Assembly: GCA_027422505.1 (NCBI GenBank)
Contig: JAPQWV010000001.1
Span: 9,672,001 to 9,736,000, forward strand
Direction of reading: 5' to 3'
Length of the DNA stretch: 64,000 nucleotides
Source of the DNA: Craterostigma plantagineum
Lineage: Eukaryota > Streptophyta > Magnoliopsida > Lamiales > Linderniaceae
A program made the position numbers and the translations under genes. The notes beneath the pieces were generated by a model. The model saw nothing but the letters and a program-made list of their open reading frames with translations. It ran no database searches and was not told the origin of the DNA. The number at the start of each line of letters is the position of its first letter. Positions within the stretch are counted from its first letter, which is position 1. Positions 11,524-22,333 of this stretch are shown in pieces.

Positions 11524-12849
11524 TTGCAGGTCTGTCATGTGTGGTATCTAGACTCGGGTTGCTCCACACACATGACGGGGAACAAAGAGCTGTTGAGCAA
11601 CTTCTCCGAGCGCTATCTCGGAAGGGTCTCCTTCGGAAACAGTCAAATGGCGCCAATTCTCGGAACTGGTGATCTCGTCCATGACAAACTGACGATCAAG
11701 GGCATCTCTTACGTTGAGGGTTTGAGCTACAATCTCTTCAGCATTGGTCGTTTCTGCGACAAAGAATACAAGGTTCTCTTCGAGTCTGACATCTGCAGCA
11801 TTATAGATGCCTCGGGACTGCCACTTCTTTCTGGAACGCGCACGTCTCACCTCTACGTACTCAATCTCACGACCTCTCGACCAGTATGCCTTCTCTCTCG
11901 GGCTGCACCCAAGTTGAATGATCTATGGCACCGACGTCTTTCACATCTCAATTTCAAGACTATCAACAAACTGCGTCAGAATAAACTCGTCAACGGTCTA
12001 CCCCAACTAACATATCATAAGGAACACCTCTGCTATGCCTGTGAATTGGGGAAGATGAAGCGATCTTCACACTTCTCTAAGGAAACGCCGTCATCTAAGC
12101 TCATCCTTGAGCTCTTACACATGGATCTATGTGGCCTAATGCCTACGGCTACACTCGGAGGAAGACGGTATATTCTTGTGACTGTCGATGACTTCTCACG
12201 CTATACATGGACGAAACTCGTTCGCACAAAGGATGAAGTTCCTGATTTAATCATCGAGTTTGTTGTTACGTCCCAAACTCTTCATCAACAGAAGGTTCGG
12301 ATTATCTGAACTGACAATGGAACTGAGTTTAAGAACAAAAAGCTCAGTGATTTCTATGCTACTCAGGGCATCACCCAGCAGTTCTCAGCTGTGAAGACAC
12401 CAGAACAGAATGGTGTCGTTGAGCGTAAGAATAGGACACTAGTTAAAGCAGCTAGGACACTCCTCATCCAATCCGGACTTCCTCACTCTCTTTGGGGCGA
12501 AGCTATTCAAACGGCCTGTTACACGCAGAACCGGGCTTCCATCCACAAGAGATTCAACCGCACCCCTTACGAGATGCTGAATAACCGTCGTATCCCAGAT
12601 ATATCTTACCTAAGGGTCTTCGGTTGCCGATGTTATGTGGCCAATGATCGCCAACATCTTGGGAAGCTTGATCCAAAAGCACTTGAAGGAATCTTTGTTG
12701 GATATTCGCTGAACTCGAAGGCATACAGAGTCTATCTTAGGGAGAAACGATCAGTAATAGAGAGCACAAATGTCCATTTGACGAAAGCGAAGGCGACCTC
12801 ATGGCTTCTGCTCATAGCAGTCCAGAACCAGGTCTTCTACAGTCGTTGA
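11524..12849 (+). pseudogene. Protease and integrase of copia 1, second copy
   Basis: Protease active site DSGCSTHMTG at 11554-11583, GAG-pre-integrase (LWHRRLSHLN, CYACELGKMK) and the integrase core are in one frame, unlike the first copy. The frame is cut by TGA at 12307 in the RTDNGTEF motif (AGA to TGA). It then resumes at 12391 with QNGVVERKN and runs on through the integrase C-terminal region (RTPYEML, LRVFGCRCYV, KLDPKALEGIFVGYS) to 12849. This copy is joined to RT and is the ancestral pol position. Confidence 0.9.
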
Positions 12850-14857
12850 CAAAAGGTCAACCATCAACGACGGGAATCTCCTCATCTGAGGGCAATTCTG
12901 GTGAACTGGATCTCGATCTGCTCTTCGAGTACTTCTATCCAGTCCCCAAGACTCCCGTCGCCACCACTCAACCTACCGCTGCACCCACTCCACGAACACC
13001 ACCAGCTATCAGCAATGATGTCGTCCCGCCAAACTTGGATGATCTCAACCTCAACGAAGACGACATTTTACCCAACCCTGGGAACATTGCTGATTCTGAT
13101 GCTGAACCCTCTCAATCTACCACGATTGAGATCTCTTCTTCGGACACCGGACCCCAATCTAATGAGCCTCCAATAGATGCAAATGCGGCCAGCTCCTCAC
13201 AGACAAATGTACGACTTTGGGCTCGATCTCATCCCACAGACCAGATTATTGGGGATCCCACATCCGGTGTCTCAACGCGTTCGGCTACGATGAATGAAAG
13301 TCTGTTCGCTTGCTATCTCAGTCAAGCTGAACCATCACGAGTAGCTGAAGCTCTCAATGATCCTGATTGGCTGATTGCAATGCAGAAGGAAATAAATCAG
13401 TTTGAACGTTTACAAGTCTGGGAACTCGTACCACGTCCTCACAACAGATCCATTATCGGCACAAAATGGATCTTCAAGAACAAAAAGGATAAAGACGGTG
13501 TTGTCATCCGCAATAAAGCAAGACTTGTGGCCAAGGGGTACAACCAACAAGAGGGCATCGACTACGATGAAACTTTTGCCCCCGTCGCCAGGATCGAAGC
13601 AATACGAATGTTTCTTGCATTTGCTGCTCACAAGAACTTCAAAGTCTACCAAATGGACGTGAAGACTGCATTTCTGAATGGATTTCTCAAAGAAGAAGTG
13701 TACGTCGATCAACCTGAAGGGTTCTTGAGCGAAGAGTTTCCTCATCACGTTTATCGACTCTACAAGGCTCTCTACGGACTAAAACAGGCTCCCCGAGCTT
13801 GGTATGACGTCCTTTCAGATTTTCTCGTTCAGTCTGGATTCAAGAAAGGATCTCTGGATACAACCCTCTTCACCAAGCGGAGTGGCCCGGACATCATGAT
13901 CGTACAGATATATGTCGATGACATCATTTTCGGATCAACTAAACCACAACTATGTGAAGAGTTCGCAGAATTAATGAAGGAGAAGTTTGAAATGAGTATG
14001 ATGGGCGAGCTGAATTTATTTCTTGGTCTTCAAGTAAAACAACTCCCCGACGGAATCTTCATCAACCAGTCCAAATACATCCATGACATCCTCGAGAAAT
14101 ATGGAATGAAGGATGCTAAGACTGCTGCAACACCAATGTCTCCCTCTGGTCGACCCGACGCGGACCCATCTGGTGCTCCTGTTGACCAAACCATCTATCG
14201 AGGGATAATAGGATCTCTTCTGTACCTCACTGCTAGTCGACCGGATATCGCTCTCTCGACAAGAATCTGCGCTCGTTTCCAGGCTACACCTAAGGAATCT
14301 CACCTCACTGCTGTCAAAAGGATTATCCGCTATCTCAAAGGAACACCCAATCTGGGTTTGTGGTACCCAACTCAATCGGACTTCAAGCTGGTTGGATTCT
14401 CTGACTCGGATTACGCTGGGTGCAAGATGGATCGAAAAAGCACTCTGGAGCTGCACACTTCTTGGGCAGTAAACTCGTAAGTTGGTCGTCTCGAAAACAA
14501 AACTGTGTCTCAACTTCGTCAACGGAGGCAGAGTATGTCGCCGCTGCTAGTTGTTGTTCACAGCTTTTGTGGATGAGAACCCAACTACGAGATTTTAATA
14601 TTCATGTCGATAAAATTCCCATTTATTGTGACTCAAAGAGTGCGATAGCGATGACGAGTAATCCGGTACATCACTCGAGAACAAAACACATAGACATTCG
14701 TCACCACTTCATCAAAGAACATGTCGAACAAGGGACGATTGAATTGCACTACGTCACAACCGAAGATCAACTGGCCGACATTTTTACAAAACCGTTGGAT
14801 GTCAAACGATTTCAACACCTTGTGACTATGTTGGGCATGTTGAATCTTCCGTGGTGA
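12801..14857 (+). pseudogene. Reverse transcriptase and RNase H of copia 1
   Basis: After an acidic and proline-rich linker, the copia RT (RVT_2) runs from about 13340 ([20 protein letters not shown]) through [22 protein letters not shown] and [12 protein letters not shown] to the active site YVDDIIFGS near 13911. RNase H follows with FSDSDYAG (14398). A frame change at about 14440 ends the first ORF at 14480. RNase H continues in the next frame (14420-14857) with [22 protein letters not shown] and HHFIKEHV, and closes with DIFTKPL and a natural stop. The RT core looks intact; the RNase H frameshift breaks it. The SCCSQLLW form is typical of Sirevirus RNase H (from memory of the family). Confidence 0.92.
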
Positions 14858-15714
14858 TCAATCGATCCCTACATGAACCTTGATAAAGTGTACATATTTC
14901 CTTTTCACTTCACTCCATTTTCTATGTGTCTCCTTGATTATGTCTTTTGAGGGGGAGTTTTCGATTAAGGGGGAGCGTCTGATCTTTCCATTTTGTAAAA
15001 AGGGATTTTAGATTAAGGGGGAGTTTCTGATTTTGCCTAAATAAATAATAAATAAATTTTTTTTTGGGTTGAAATTTTAAAGTTTGGTCAAATTGAGTCA
15101 AAATTGGACTGATTAAAATGTTTTGGGTTGAATTTTAAAATTTCTGGTCAAACAAGGTCAAAATTGGACCAATTGAGTCTCAATTGGACCCAATTTTGAC
15201 CAAGCCCGCGAAAATCATATCTGGACCCAGCTTTGACCAAGACCATGAATTTTGGCCCATTTACACAAAATTTCGCATGAACAGTGCCTAAAACCCTAAA
15301 ACCCAAAAACCCTTAACGTTATTCACTATCCTAAAATTCCCGAGAAAATTCAAAACTTTCGCAACCCCTTTCTTAAAAATTTCGCAACTCCCCGCATCGA
15401 TTCATCGTCAAATCTGCTCTCAAATTGTCGCAAATCAGCTGTTCGGTATGAATGCGCCTCAAACAAGTCAATTTTCGCTAATTTTATCCTGTTCTGTCCC
15501 GTATAGATTAAATCTGCTAGGTTACGCCTAAATTTTCTCGGCTCTGAATCGAATGCATACTTTGTTCTTTATGTTTAATATCCCCAAATATGCATTGCCC
15601 ATTCGATTTCGAGTTGATTGAGTCCAGATTATTGCATTTTGGTTGAGATTTGCGTAGGTCTAAGGCTAAATCATTACGTAGTTTCGCACGGTATCGCACA
15701 GTGTTCTTCACCGC

Positions 15715-16100
15715 GAAAAAATTCTCAGAAATATTGCTTTAAAACGTTAAATTTTCGCTGCTACAGTGAGCTAAGCCCCGCGAAACTTTATTTTATCCGA
15801 GAAATTTCTTGCGCTACAGTGAGTGAGGTTCCGCGAAAATGTCTCCGAGAAATTACATATGTTAAAATTTTTCTCGCTGCTACAGCATGTTAAGCCCCGC
15901 GAAACTTTATTTTCTCCGAGAAATTTCTTATGTTTAAAATTTTTTTCGCTGCTACAGTGACTAAGAACCTGCGAAACTTTCGCCCGAGAATTTACATGTG
16001 TTAAATTTTTTTTTCGCTGCTACAGCATGTTAAGTACCGCGAAAGTTTATCTGAGAAATTCTTTTTCTTCACGACAAAACTTTCTCTGCTACAGTGGTTT
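15715..16100 (+). repeat. Imperfect tandem repeats with GCTACAG and CGCGAAA
   Basis: About five units of 65-75 bp each carry TTCGCTGCTACAG, a CCGCGAAACTTT block and CCGAGAAATT. They are related in composition to the leader array of the same element. Confidence 0.8.
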
Positions 16101-16189
16101 TAGCCCCGCGAAATTCTAATAACACATCACTTCATATTACATATTTTCGCATCATCACTATTTCGCAACTACAGTGAACAAATTTTCGC

Positions 16190-16640
16190 AGTCCACAAAG
16201 CTCTTTCCATCCGCGAAACTTTCATATAACCTGCGAAAATTTCTCACGACTTGTCTATGTGATATAACTTGCGAAATTTTCCATACTTGCGAAAATTTTA
16301 CTATAACCTGCGAAAATTTCTCACGACTTGTCTATGTGATATAACTTGCGAAATTTTCCATACTTGCGAAAATTTTACTCTGACTGCGAAAATTTCTCAA
16401 GACATATCTTTGTGTTATAACTTGCGAAAATTTCCCAATACATGCGAAACTTGACCCTGAATGCGAAATTTCCATGCTACATGCGAAAATTCCCTTGAAT
16501 GCGAAATTTCCTCGTTATATGCAAAATTCATAAATAAGACTAAGTGCGAAATTTCCTTTATATCTGCGAAAATTCTCTCTCGACATGCCTTTGTGTAATA
16601 ATCTGCGAAATTTCTCATTACTTGCGAAATTTGACACAAA
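16190..16640 (+). repeat. TGCGAAA tandem repeats before the third ORF
   Basis: A unit of about 76 bp with CACGACTTGTCTATGTG and several TTGCGAAATTTTC blocks is repeated almost exactly near 16245 and 16320, then degenerates into shorter TGCGAAAATT units. Confidence 0.8.
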
Positions 16641-16786
16641 ATCCTAAATTTTCTCAATATGTTTATACTCGCTGGTTCCTTTGCCATTTGAGGCCACTTC
16701 CCTCATTTCACCCACGACTTATGTAAGTCCACATTCTCGCAATTTAATCCATACTAATCATTTCACCATTACTGTCAAGCACAGAT

Positions 16787-18673
16787 ATGACTGAAAAAGA
16801 TCAAAGCACGATTGAAGCTCTTGAGGCGGCTGCACTTCAACGAGACATTGCTCGCATCGAACTCAACACACGACTCTATGTTCCACCACCCGACCAGATC
16901 TTCCCACTAAGTCAATGGGCGGCCCTGATTCCCAACAACTTCATGGTGGACCTGCAGAGCTTTCGGTGCGATGCCCCCGTCATCGTAGAAATCCTCAAAG
17001 GGCACCCACTTCGCCACGCCTTCACACATGGCGAGCCAGAAGCACAGGTGTACCTTCAACAATTCTGGCATACACTGCAGATAGAGGGATCAGGCGCGAC
17101 GATCAAGATGATGATCAAGATCGCCGCGAGGGGGAGAATAGGCAGCTGGGCTCACAATCCCAAGGACTCATGCAATCGACGCTGCCCTCCTCTGTACCTG
17201 AACGAACGCCCGCAGCAGAAACCTCACACCCCACTAGCCATAAATCCCATCTCATTTACCCTGAGCCACTAGCCAAATCACCCTCACCACCACCCACCAA
17301 CGTCTCCGAAACTCTAATCGTCACATCGACATTAGAGACCACCTCTATACCTTCTCCACCCACCATTTCAGAACCTCTGACTGTCACATCGACGTTAGAG
17401 GTCACCACCACATCTACACCACCCGTTACTCAAATCATCCTCGCCAAAACCATCACCTCAACCGAACCACCAGAATCTTCACCAATTCCATCCCCACAAT
17501 CCACAAACTCCTCCGACGCTACACCCTCGCCACCACATAGCCATACCCCTCTCAACATCGATTCCAACCCGGCTTCCGAGGATGTCTACTGCGCCGATGC
17601 AGTAGCAGCTAGGAAGTTGGTGGAAAATGCTCGACGTCTGCTCATGGAGGCCTCGCTAACGCTGATCAACACCGCAGACGACGAGAACGGAGAGGAATAC
17701 GACGCTGAACCGGCCGAGCTCGAGAACATCCTACAATTCCAAGCGCAGCAAACTGAGGCCCCTGCTGCTCAAACGGATGTACCCACGGTGAATATACCGG
17801 AAGCACCGTGGGAAAACAAAAAGATAACCGCGCCATTTCAAGAAGAGATCAGGAAGAGGATCTGGCGGCGCAAGGAGCAGATCATCACAACCTTCGACGA
17901 GTACGAGCTGATGAACATCCAAAATTGGAGCGAGAGAAAGAAGCAGCTCTATCGATGGAGCCTTCTGTGCCACAAAAGCTCAAATAGGACGCTATCCGAT
18001 GAGGAAAACATCGCTCACGAAATGAGTCGGGCCCCCATCTGCAAAATCACTGACCTCCGCCAAGAGTCCAAAGGACCTGTCCATTACCCAGTATTCACGG
18101 TAATGAGGCAGGATGAGAGCTACTGTGAAGTCAGTGAGGCGGACTTCAAGTTTCTGCGCCGACCTGTACAGCATGCTGGAATCCATGAAGCAGTTCAGAC
18201 TCGTCCTCAGAAGTTCTGGACATCTCGTACGTGCTGAACCGGTCACCATGGGATATGTGGCTATCAAACGCCACATGCTCCGACAGGTCAGATTCTTCGC
18301 CACCCACGATCTGCAGATGGCGGTGGAGCACAATCTGAAGAAGGTGAATCTGACTCGCCCATCTTTCAAGAACGCGGACGACTACCGAGAAGGCGATGTG
18401 ATCGACGGAGACGATCCGGCGGTCGCCTACTCGAACTATAAGGGAAAGATGAGGATGCTGCGCTGCTCTGAAGTGGCAAAGTTCTCGGATGGAACGCTCA
18501 CCATCATCCAAGACAAACTAATGAAGATCTGCCGCATACTTTCAGAAGAAGATCCTCTATGCCGATCCAAGTTCGCGAAGCTCATTGACGCTATAGCTAA
18601 TCGATTGGTACTTCGAAGGAACCTCCGCGCCTTCGAGTTCAAGCTAGGGCTTCGCGACACACTCACACGCTAA
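16787..18673 (+). pseudogene. Sirevirus-type third ORF after pol (env-like position, function unknown)
   Basis: It starts at ATG 16787 and is read in three frames: 16787 to about 17100, about 17100-18237, and 18113-18673. The N-terminal part has VDLQSFRC and VYLQQFWHTL; the middle is rich in Pro, Ser and Thr with a repeated TSTLE unit; the C-terminal part has HMLRQVRFFATHDLQMA, KVNLT and EVAKFSDGTL. The N-terminal and C-terminal motifs recur in family X (39471-35957 minus; 34133-34620), where the ORF is about twice as long, so this copy has lost internal sequence. Its position after pol is that of the so-called env-like gene of Sireviruses, but I see no signal peptide or membrane segment, so an envelope role is unsupported. 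Confidence 0.75.
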
Positions 18674-18718
18674 TCCACCACCGCTACGCTCAAGATCCAA
18701 GACTCCCAAGAATTGACA

Positions 18719-18731
18719 CAAAGAGGGAGAT
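18719..18731 (+). other. Polypurine tract of copia 1
   Basis: AAAGAGGGAGA lies directly before the 3' LTR TGTTAGG; primes plus-strand synthesis. Confidence 0.9.
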
Positions 18732-19027
18732 TGTTAGGATATTTAATTAATTGTGTCAACAGTTTAAGTCTTCGGATTAATTTTGTAATTATCTTTAGCT
18801 TGGGCTTTAGACTAGATTGTAATTAATTTATATTTAGTGATTGGGCCGAAATATACCTAGGGTTAATGTGGTATATAAGGTATTACCAACTCACTTTTGA
18901 AAGTAATCAAAGATTAAATGCTTATCCAAATTTTTCACATACTACACACACTCAAAGGTGAGAATACTCCCTTTTTCATTCCATCAAAGCCTCTTTGATT
19001 CCTTGTTTGGTGCATTCGGGACCAACA
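18732..19027 (+). repeat. 3' LTR of copia 1
   Basis: A 296-bp copy of 4081-4375, TGTTAGG to CCAACA, followed by the GTATG target duplication at 19028-19032. The TATA box is at 18872-18879. Confidence 0.97.
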
Positions 19028-19782
19028 GTATGTGCTTCCGCCATTATAGTTCTTCGAAGTCCTGCATCGTCCGGTATATATAATCTGCTCTTGTAGTACA
19101 AGCTCCCGTCGTCTCGGAATACATAGTCTACTGCCGGCTGCTCTGTCTGGGTTTCCTTGATCTTGACATAGAACTCGTCATTTTCCTGAGCCTTCTTGAT
19201 TTGTTCTAACAATGTCGGTTGAAGGGTCAAAGCTCCTAACTTAACCTCGACCTCGCCTAATGGTACGATCTCCACTTCGAGTCGTTGGAGTTCCGTGCTT
19301 ACTGTCTTTCGACTTAAGGCATATGCTACCACATTTACCTTCCCTGGGTGGTAGTTGATTGCACAATCGAAGTCCTTCACTAATTCCAGCCACCTTCTCT
19401 GTCTCATGTTTAGCTCCTTTTGGGTGAAGAAGTACTTTAAACTTTTGTGGTCGGTGTAGATCTCGCATCTTTCACCATATAGATAATGCCTCCATATCTT
19501 GAGGGCAAAGACCACAGCTGCTAGTTCCAAGTCGTGTGTAGGATAGTTCCTTTCGTACTCCTTCAACTGCCGTGAGGCATAGGCCACCACATTTCCGTTT
19601 TGCATCAGTACGCATCCGAGCCTATTTTTCGAGGCGTCGCTATGAACGGAGAATCCTCCTGTTCCCGTGGGTATCGTCAACACTGGGGCGGTAGTAGTAA
19701 GCCGCTTCTTCAGTTCTTGGAAGCTCCGTTCACATTCTTCGCTCCATTGAAAAGGAGTATTCTTCCGGGTCAACTTTGTCAA
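19028..19782 (-). pseudogene. RNase H and start of integrase of gypsy A
   Basis: This minus-strand segment begins with TRKNTPF, then the Ty3/gypsy RNase H ([49 protein letters not shown]). In the last RNase H motif VVADALSR the aspartate is tyrosine (VVAYALSR), a likely damaging change. The integrase N-terminus follows ([20 protein letters not shown]) and is cut by copia 1 at the HT residues; the rest is at 2974-4080. Confidence 0.92.
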
Positions 19783-21547
19783 TGTTGAGGCAATTTTCGA
19801 AAAATCTTTTATGAATTTCCCTATAGTAGCCCGCTAAGCCTAGAAAGCTCCGTACTTCTGTTACATTGGTCGGTTGTGGCCAGTTATTGATTGCCTCGAT
19901 TTTGCTTGGGTCCACTGAGATTCCCGCTCCAGAGACAATGTGTCCCAAGAATGCTACCTGATCCAGCCAAAACTCACACTTTTTGAATTTGGCGTACAAC
20001 TGCCTCTCCCGCAGTGTCTCAAGCACTATCTTCAGGTGCTCCTCATGTTCATCCTTCGTCTTTGAATAGATAAGAATATCGTTTATAAACACGATTACGA
20101 ACTTGTCCAGATAGGACTGGAACACCCTGTTCATCAAGCCCATGAAGGTCGCCGGCGCGTTAGTCAGTCCGAAGGGCATGACTAGAAATTCAAAGTGCCC
20201 GTATCTGGTACTGAATGCCGTTTTCGGAATATCGTCCTTGCGGATTTTCAGTTGATGGTATCCCGACCTCAAATCTATCTTAGAAAACACTGTGGCGCCT
20301 TGTAGTTGGTCAAAGAGATCGTCGATCCTGGGCAATGGATACTTATTCTTGACCGTTAACTTGTTCAGCTCCCTGTAATCTATGCACAGCCTCATTGAGC
20401 CGTCCTTCTTTCGCACGAATAGAACTGGCGCACCCCAGGGAGAGAAGCTGGTTTGGATGAAACCTTTCTGTAGTAGCTCATCTATTTGTTCCCTCAGCTC
20501 CTTCAGTTCGGTCGGTGCTAACCGGTACGTGGTCTTGGACACTGGTGCAGCTCCAGGCACCAGGTCGATTGTAAACTCGATTTCTCTGTCTAGGGGTAGT
20601 CCCGGCAAGTCTTCCGGAAATACGTCTGGGAACTCCTTAATTACAGGTACGTCTTCGATTTTCGTGGGAATGTTTTCCTCTGTCTTCAGGGCAAACACGA
20701 GGTATGCCTCGCATCCGGCTCTGATTAGCCGTTGGGCCTTCAACGCCGAAATCTTAGGAACAATTCCTCTTTCGCCCGTCCCCTTGAAGGTGAGAGGTTC
20801 TCCCCCTTCCGTATTGAACGTCACCACCCTATGATTACAATCTATTATCGCTCCATATTTTGAGAGCCAGTCCATCCCGAGGATCACCTCGTAATCGTTC
20901 ATCGGGATGACTATTAAATCTAAAAGCAACTCCTTGTCGCCGACTAAGACCGGGCAATTCCTTAATATTTGGCTAGTCCTAGTTGGTGCCCCGTTTGGGA
21001 TTGCTACACTATATTCAACCTCGGCCCGCTCAGGTATTATATTAAGTTTCGTCACGTATGGGATGGATGCAAATGAGTGGGTTGCCCCAGAATCTTCTAG
21101 GATGCATGTGGGTGTTTGGTGGATTAGGAGGGTACCTGTCACCACCGCTGGGTTGTTCTCCGCTTCCTCTGAAGTGATGGTGTATACTCGAGCTGGCACC
21201 ATCTGAGGTCCTGCTTGGCTCCCGACCTGACTTCCCGAAGCACCTTCCGGGCACTGTCTCACGAAGTGTCCCGGCTTCCCGCATCTGAAACACGCGTTGG
21301 CCGGCGTGTTCCCGAAGTGCCTCTTTCCGCACCTCTGACAGTTGGGGATCGGCACTGCCCCTTGATTCTGATTCGGGTTTGGGGGTCTGTTCACTGTCCC
21401 CTGAGGTTGTTGAGGAGGCCTGCTCTGGAATTTATTTTTACCACCTTTAGGCACAAACTGCCGTTTCTGATTTCCTCCGCCTGTTCTGCCACCATTGCCC
21501 TCTCTGCTACCTGAGCGTAAGTAGCTCACTGGATTCCCGCCATGCAC
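19730..21547 (-). pseudogene. Nucleocapsid, protease and reverse transcriptase of gypsy A
   Basis: A 605-residue open frame. It begins in nucleocapsid with a CCHC knuckle [14 protein letters not shown], preceded by a second cysteine pair [10 protein letters not shown]. The aspartic protease active site is EDSGATHSF. The RT runs through [11 protein letters not shown], the [18 protein letters not shown] region, [21 protein letters not shown] and [10 protein letters not shown]. The catalytic YIDD-type motif reads FIND (codon at 20081-20083, Asp to Asn), so the polymerase is predicted dead. Near 19800 the frame is lost before the RNase H reading. Confidence 0.92.
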
Positions 21548-22179
21548 ACATCTCTATAGAGTTCCGGTTTCAATCCTTCTAGGAACCGTTCAATTTTCAG
21601 AGCATCCGTGCTGACCATGTGTGCTGCGAACCTGGACAGCTGCTCAAACTTTCGTATGTACTCCGCAACGGTCATCGATCCCTGCCTGAGGTTTATAAAT
21701 TCGTTGAGACGCTGGGCTCTCACCGGGGCCGTCAAGTACTTACCCCGGAACAGCTCCTTGAATCTGTCCCAACTCATCGTGGCAGGATTCTCGATCACCA
21801 TAATGGTGTCCCACCAATGTCCGGCGCTTCCTCTTAGAAGGAACGCGGCGCACAGAGCCTTTTCTGCCTCGGGGACTCTGCTGTAGACGAACATGCTCTC
21901 TAGTGTCCTTATCCACTCTTCGGCTGCCGTCGGGTCAGCCGTATCCTCGAAGGTTGGTGGGTTCAACCTCCTGAACCTTTCTCCCACTATCTCTGCCCTA
22001 TCGGCCTGAGTGTTTCCAGCATTCGTGATGTTCTGTTGGATCAGCTGTTGTATCTGTGTTGACTGCTGGCGCACCAATTCCGTAAGTTGGAAAATGGTCG
22101 CGTCGCGGTTGTCAGTAGGGACCGTGTTTCCCCTATTCTGGTCATCGCCACCGCTCGACTCACCTCTTGTTCTTACCAT
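21526..22179 (-). pseudogene. Gag capsid of gypsy A
   Basis: A 217-residue frame from ATG 22179 (minus). It contains the retrotransposon gag capsid domain: PPTFEDTADPTAAEEWI, YSRVPEAEKALCAAFLL, HWWDTI, WDRFKELFRGKYL and GSMTVAEYIRKFEQLSRFA. A TGA after MAGIQ, then a frame change, separate it from the nucleocapsid frame, so gag-pol cannot be made as one protein. Confidence 0.92.
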
Positions 22180-22333
22180 CTTTATACCCTATCCTGATCG
22201 TCCTATGGCCATAAATTATGCAACATAGAAATCCACATAGAATTAACACTTACTTGCAAGGCCGCTTCCGCTCTTTTGGGTGTGTGTGTATGGACAGTCT
22301 ACAGAACCTGTGACCGAAGCTCTGATACCACCC
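22180..22333 (-). other. Leader and primer binding site of gypsy A
   Basis: The primer site TGGTATCAGAGC (initiator tRNA-Met) is at 22319-22330 on the minus strand, three bases from the LTR end. The leader contains CTGTCCAT, conserved at the same place in elements B and D1. Confidence 0.93.

Larger units (their letters stand above)
14858..16786 (+). other. Copia 1 spacer between pol and third ORF
   Basis: No supported ORF. Three polypurine-like blocks with GGGGGAG occur at about 14948, 14965 and 15013, a Sirevirus trait. The remainder is rich in CGCGAAA and TGCGAAA motifs in imperfect tandem arrays (about 15715-16100 and 16190-16640). Confidence 0.8.
4081..19027 (+). mobile_element. Copia 1: Sirevirus-like Ty1/copia element with internal duplication
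   Basis: This is a complete-length 14.9-kb insertion with 295/296-bp LTRs (TGTTAGG...CCAACA), a 5-bp GTATG duplication, an initiator-Met primer site and a polypurine tract. The domain order gag, protease, integrase, RT, RNase H is that of Ty1/copia. The large gag, several polypurine-like GGGGGAG blocks after pol and an extra ORF before the 3' LTR are Sirevirus (Maximus/SIRE) hallmarks. LTRs differ by six substitutions and one base indel. A gag-protease-integrase segment is present twice in tandem (6696-9829 and 9830-12554). All main ORFs contain a stop, frameshift or deletion. Confidence 0.95.

Noticed and set aside
16787..18673. True envelope gene making copia 1 a retrovirus
   Set aside because: There is no signal peptide, cleavage site or membrane anchor visible, and the frame is broken; position alone does not support an envelope.
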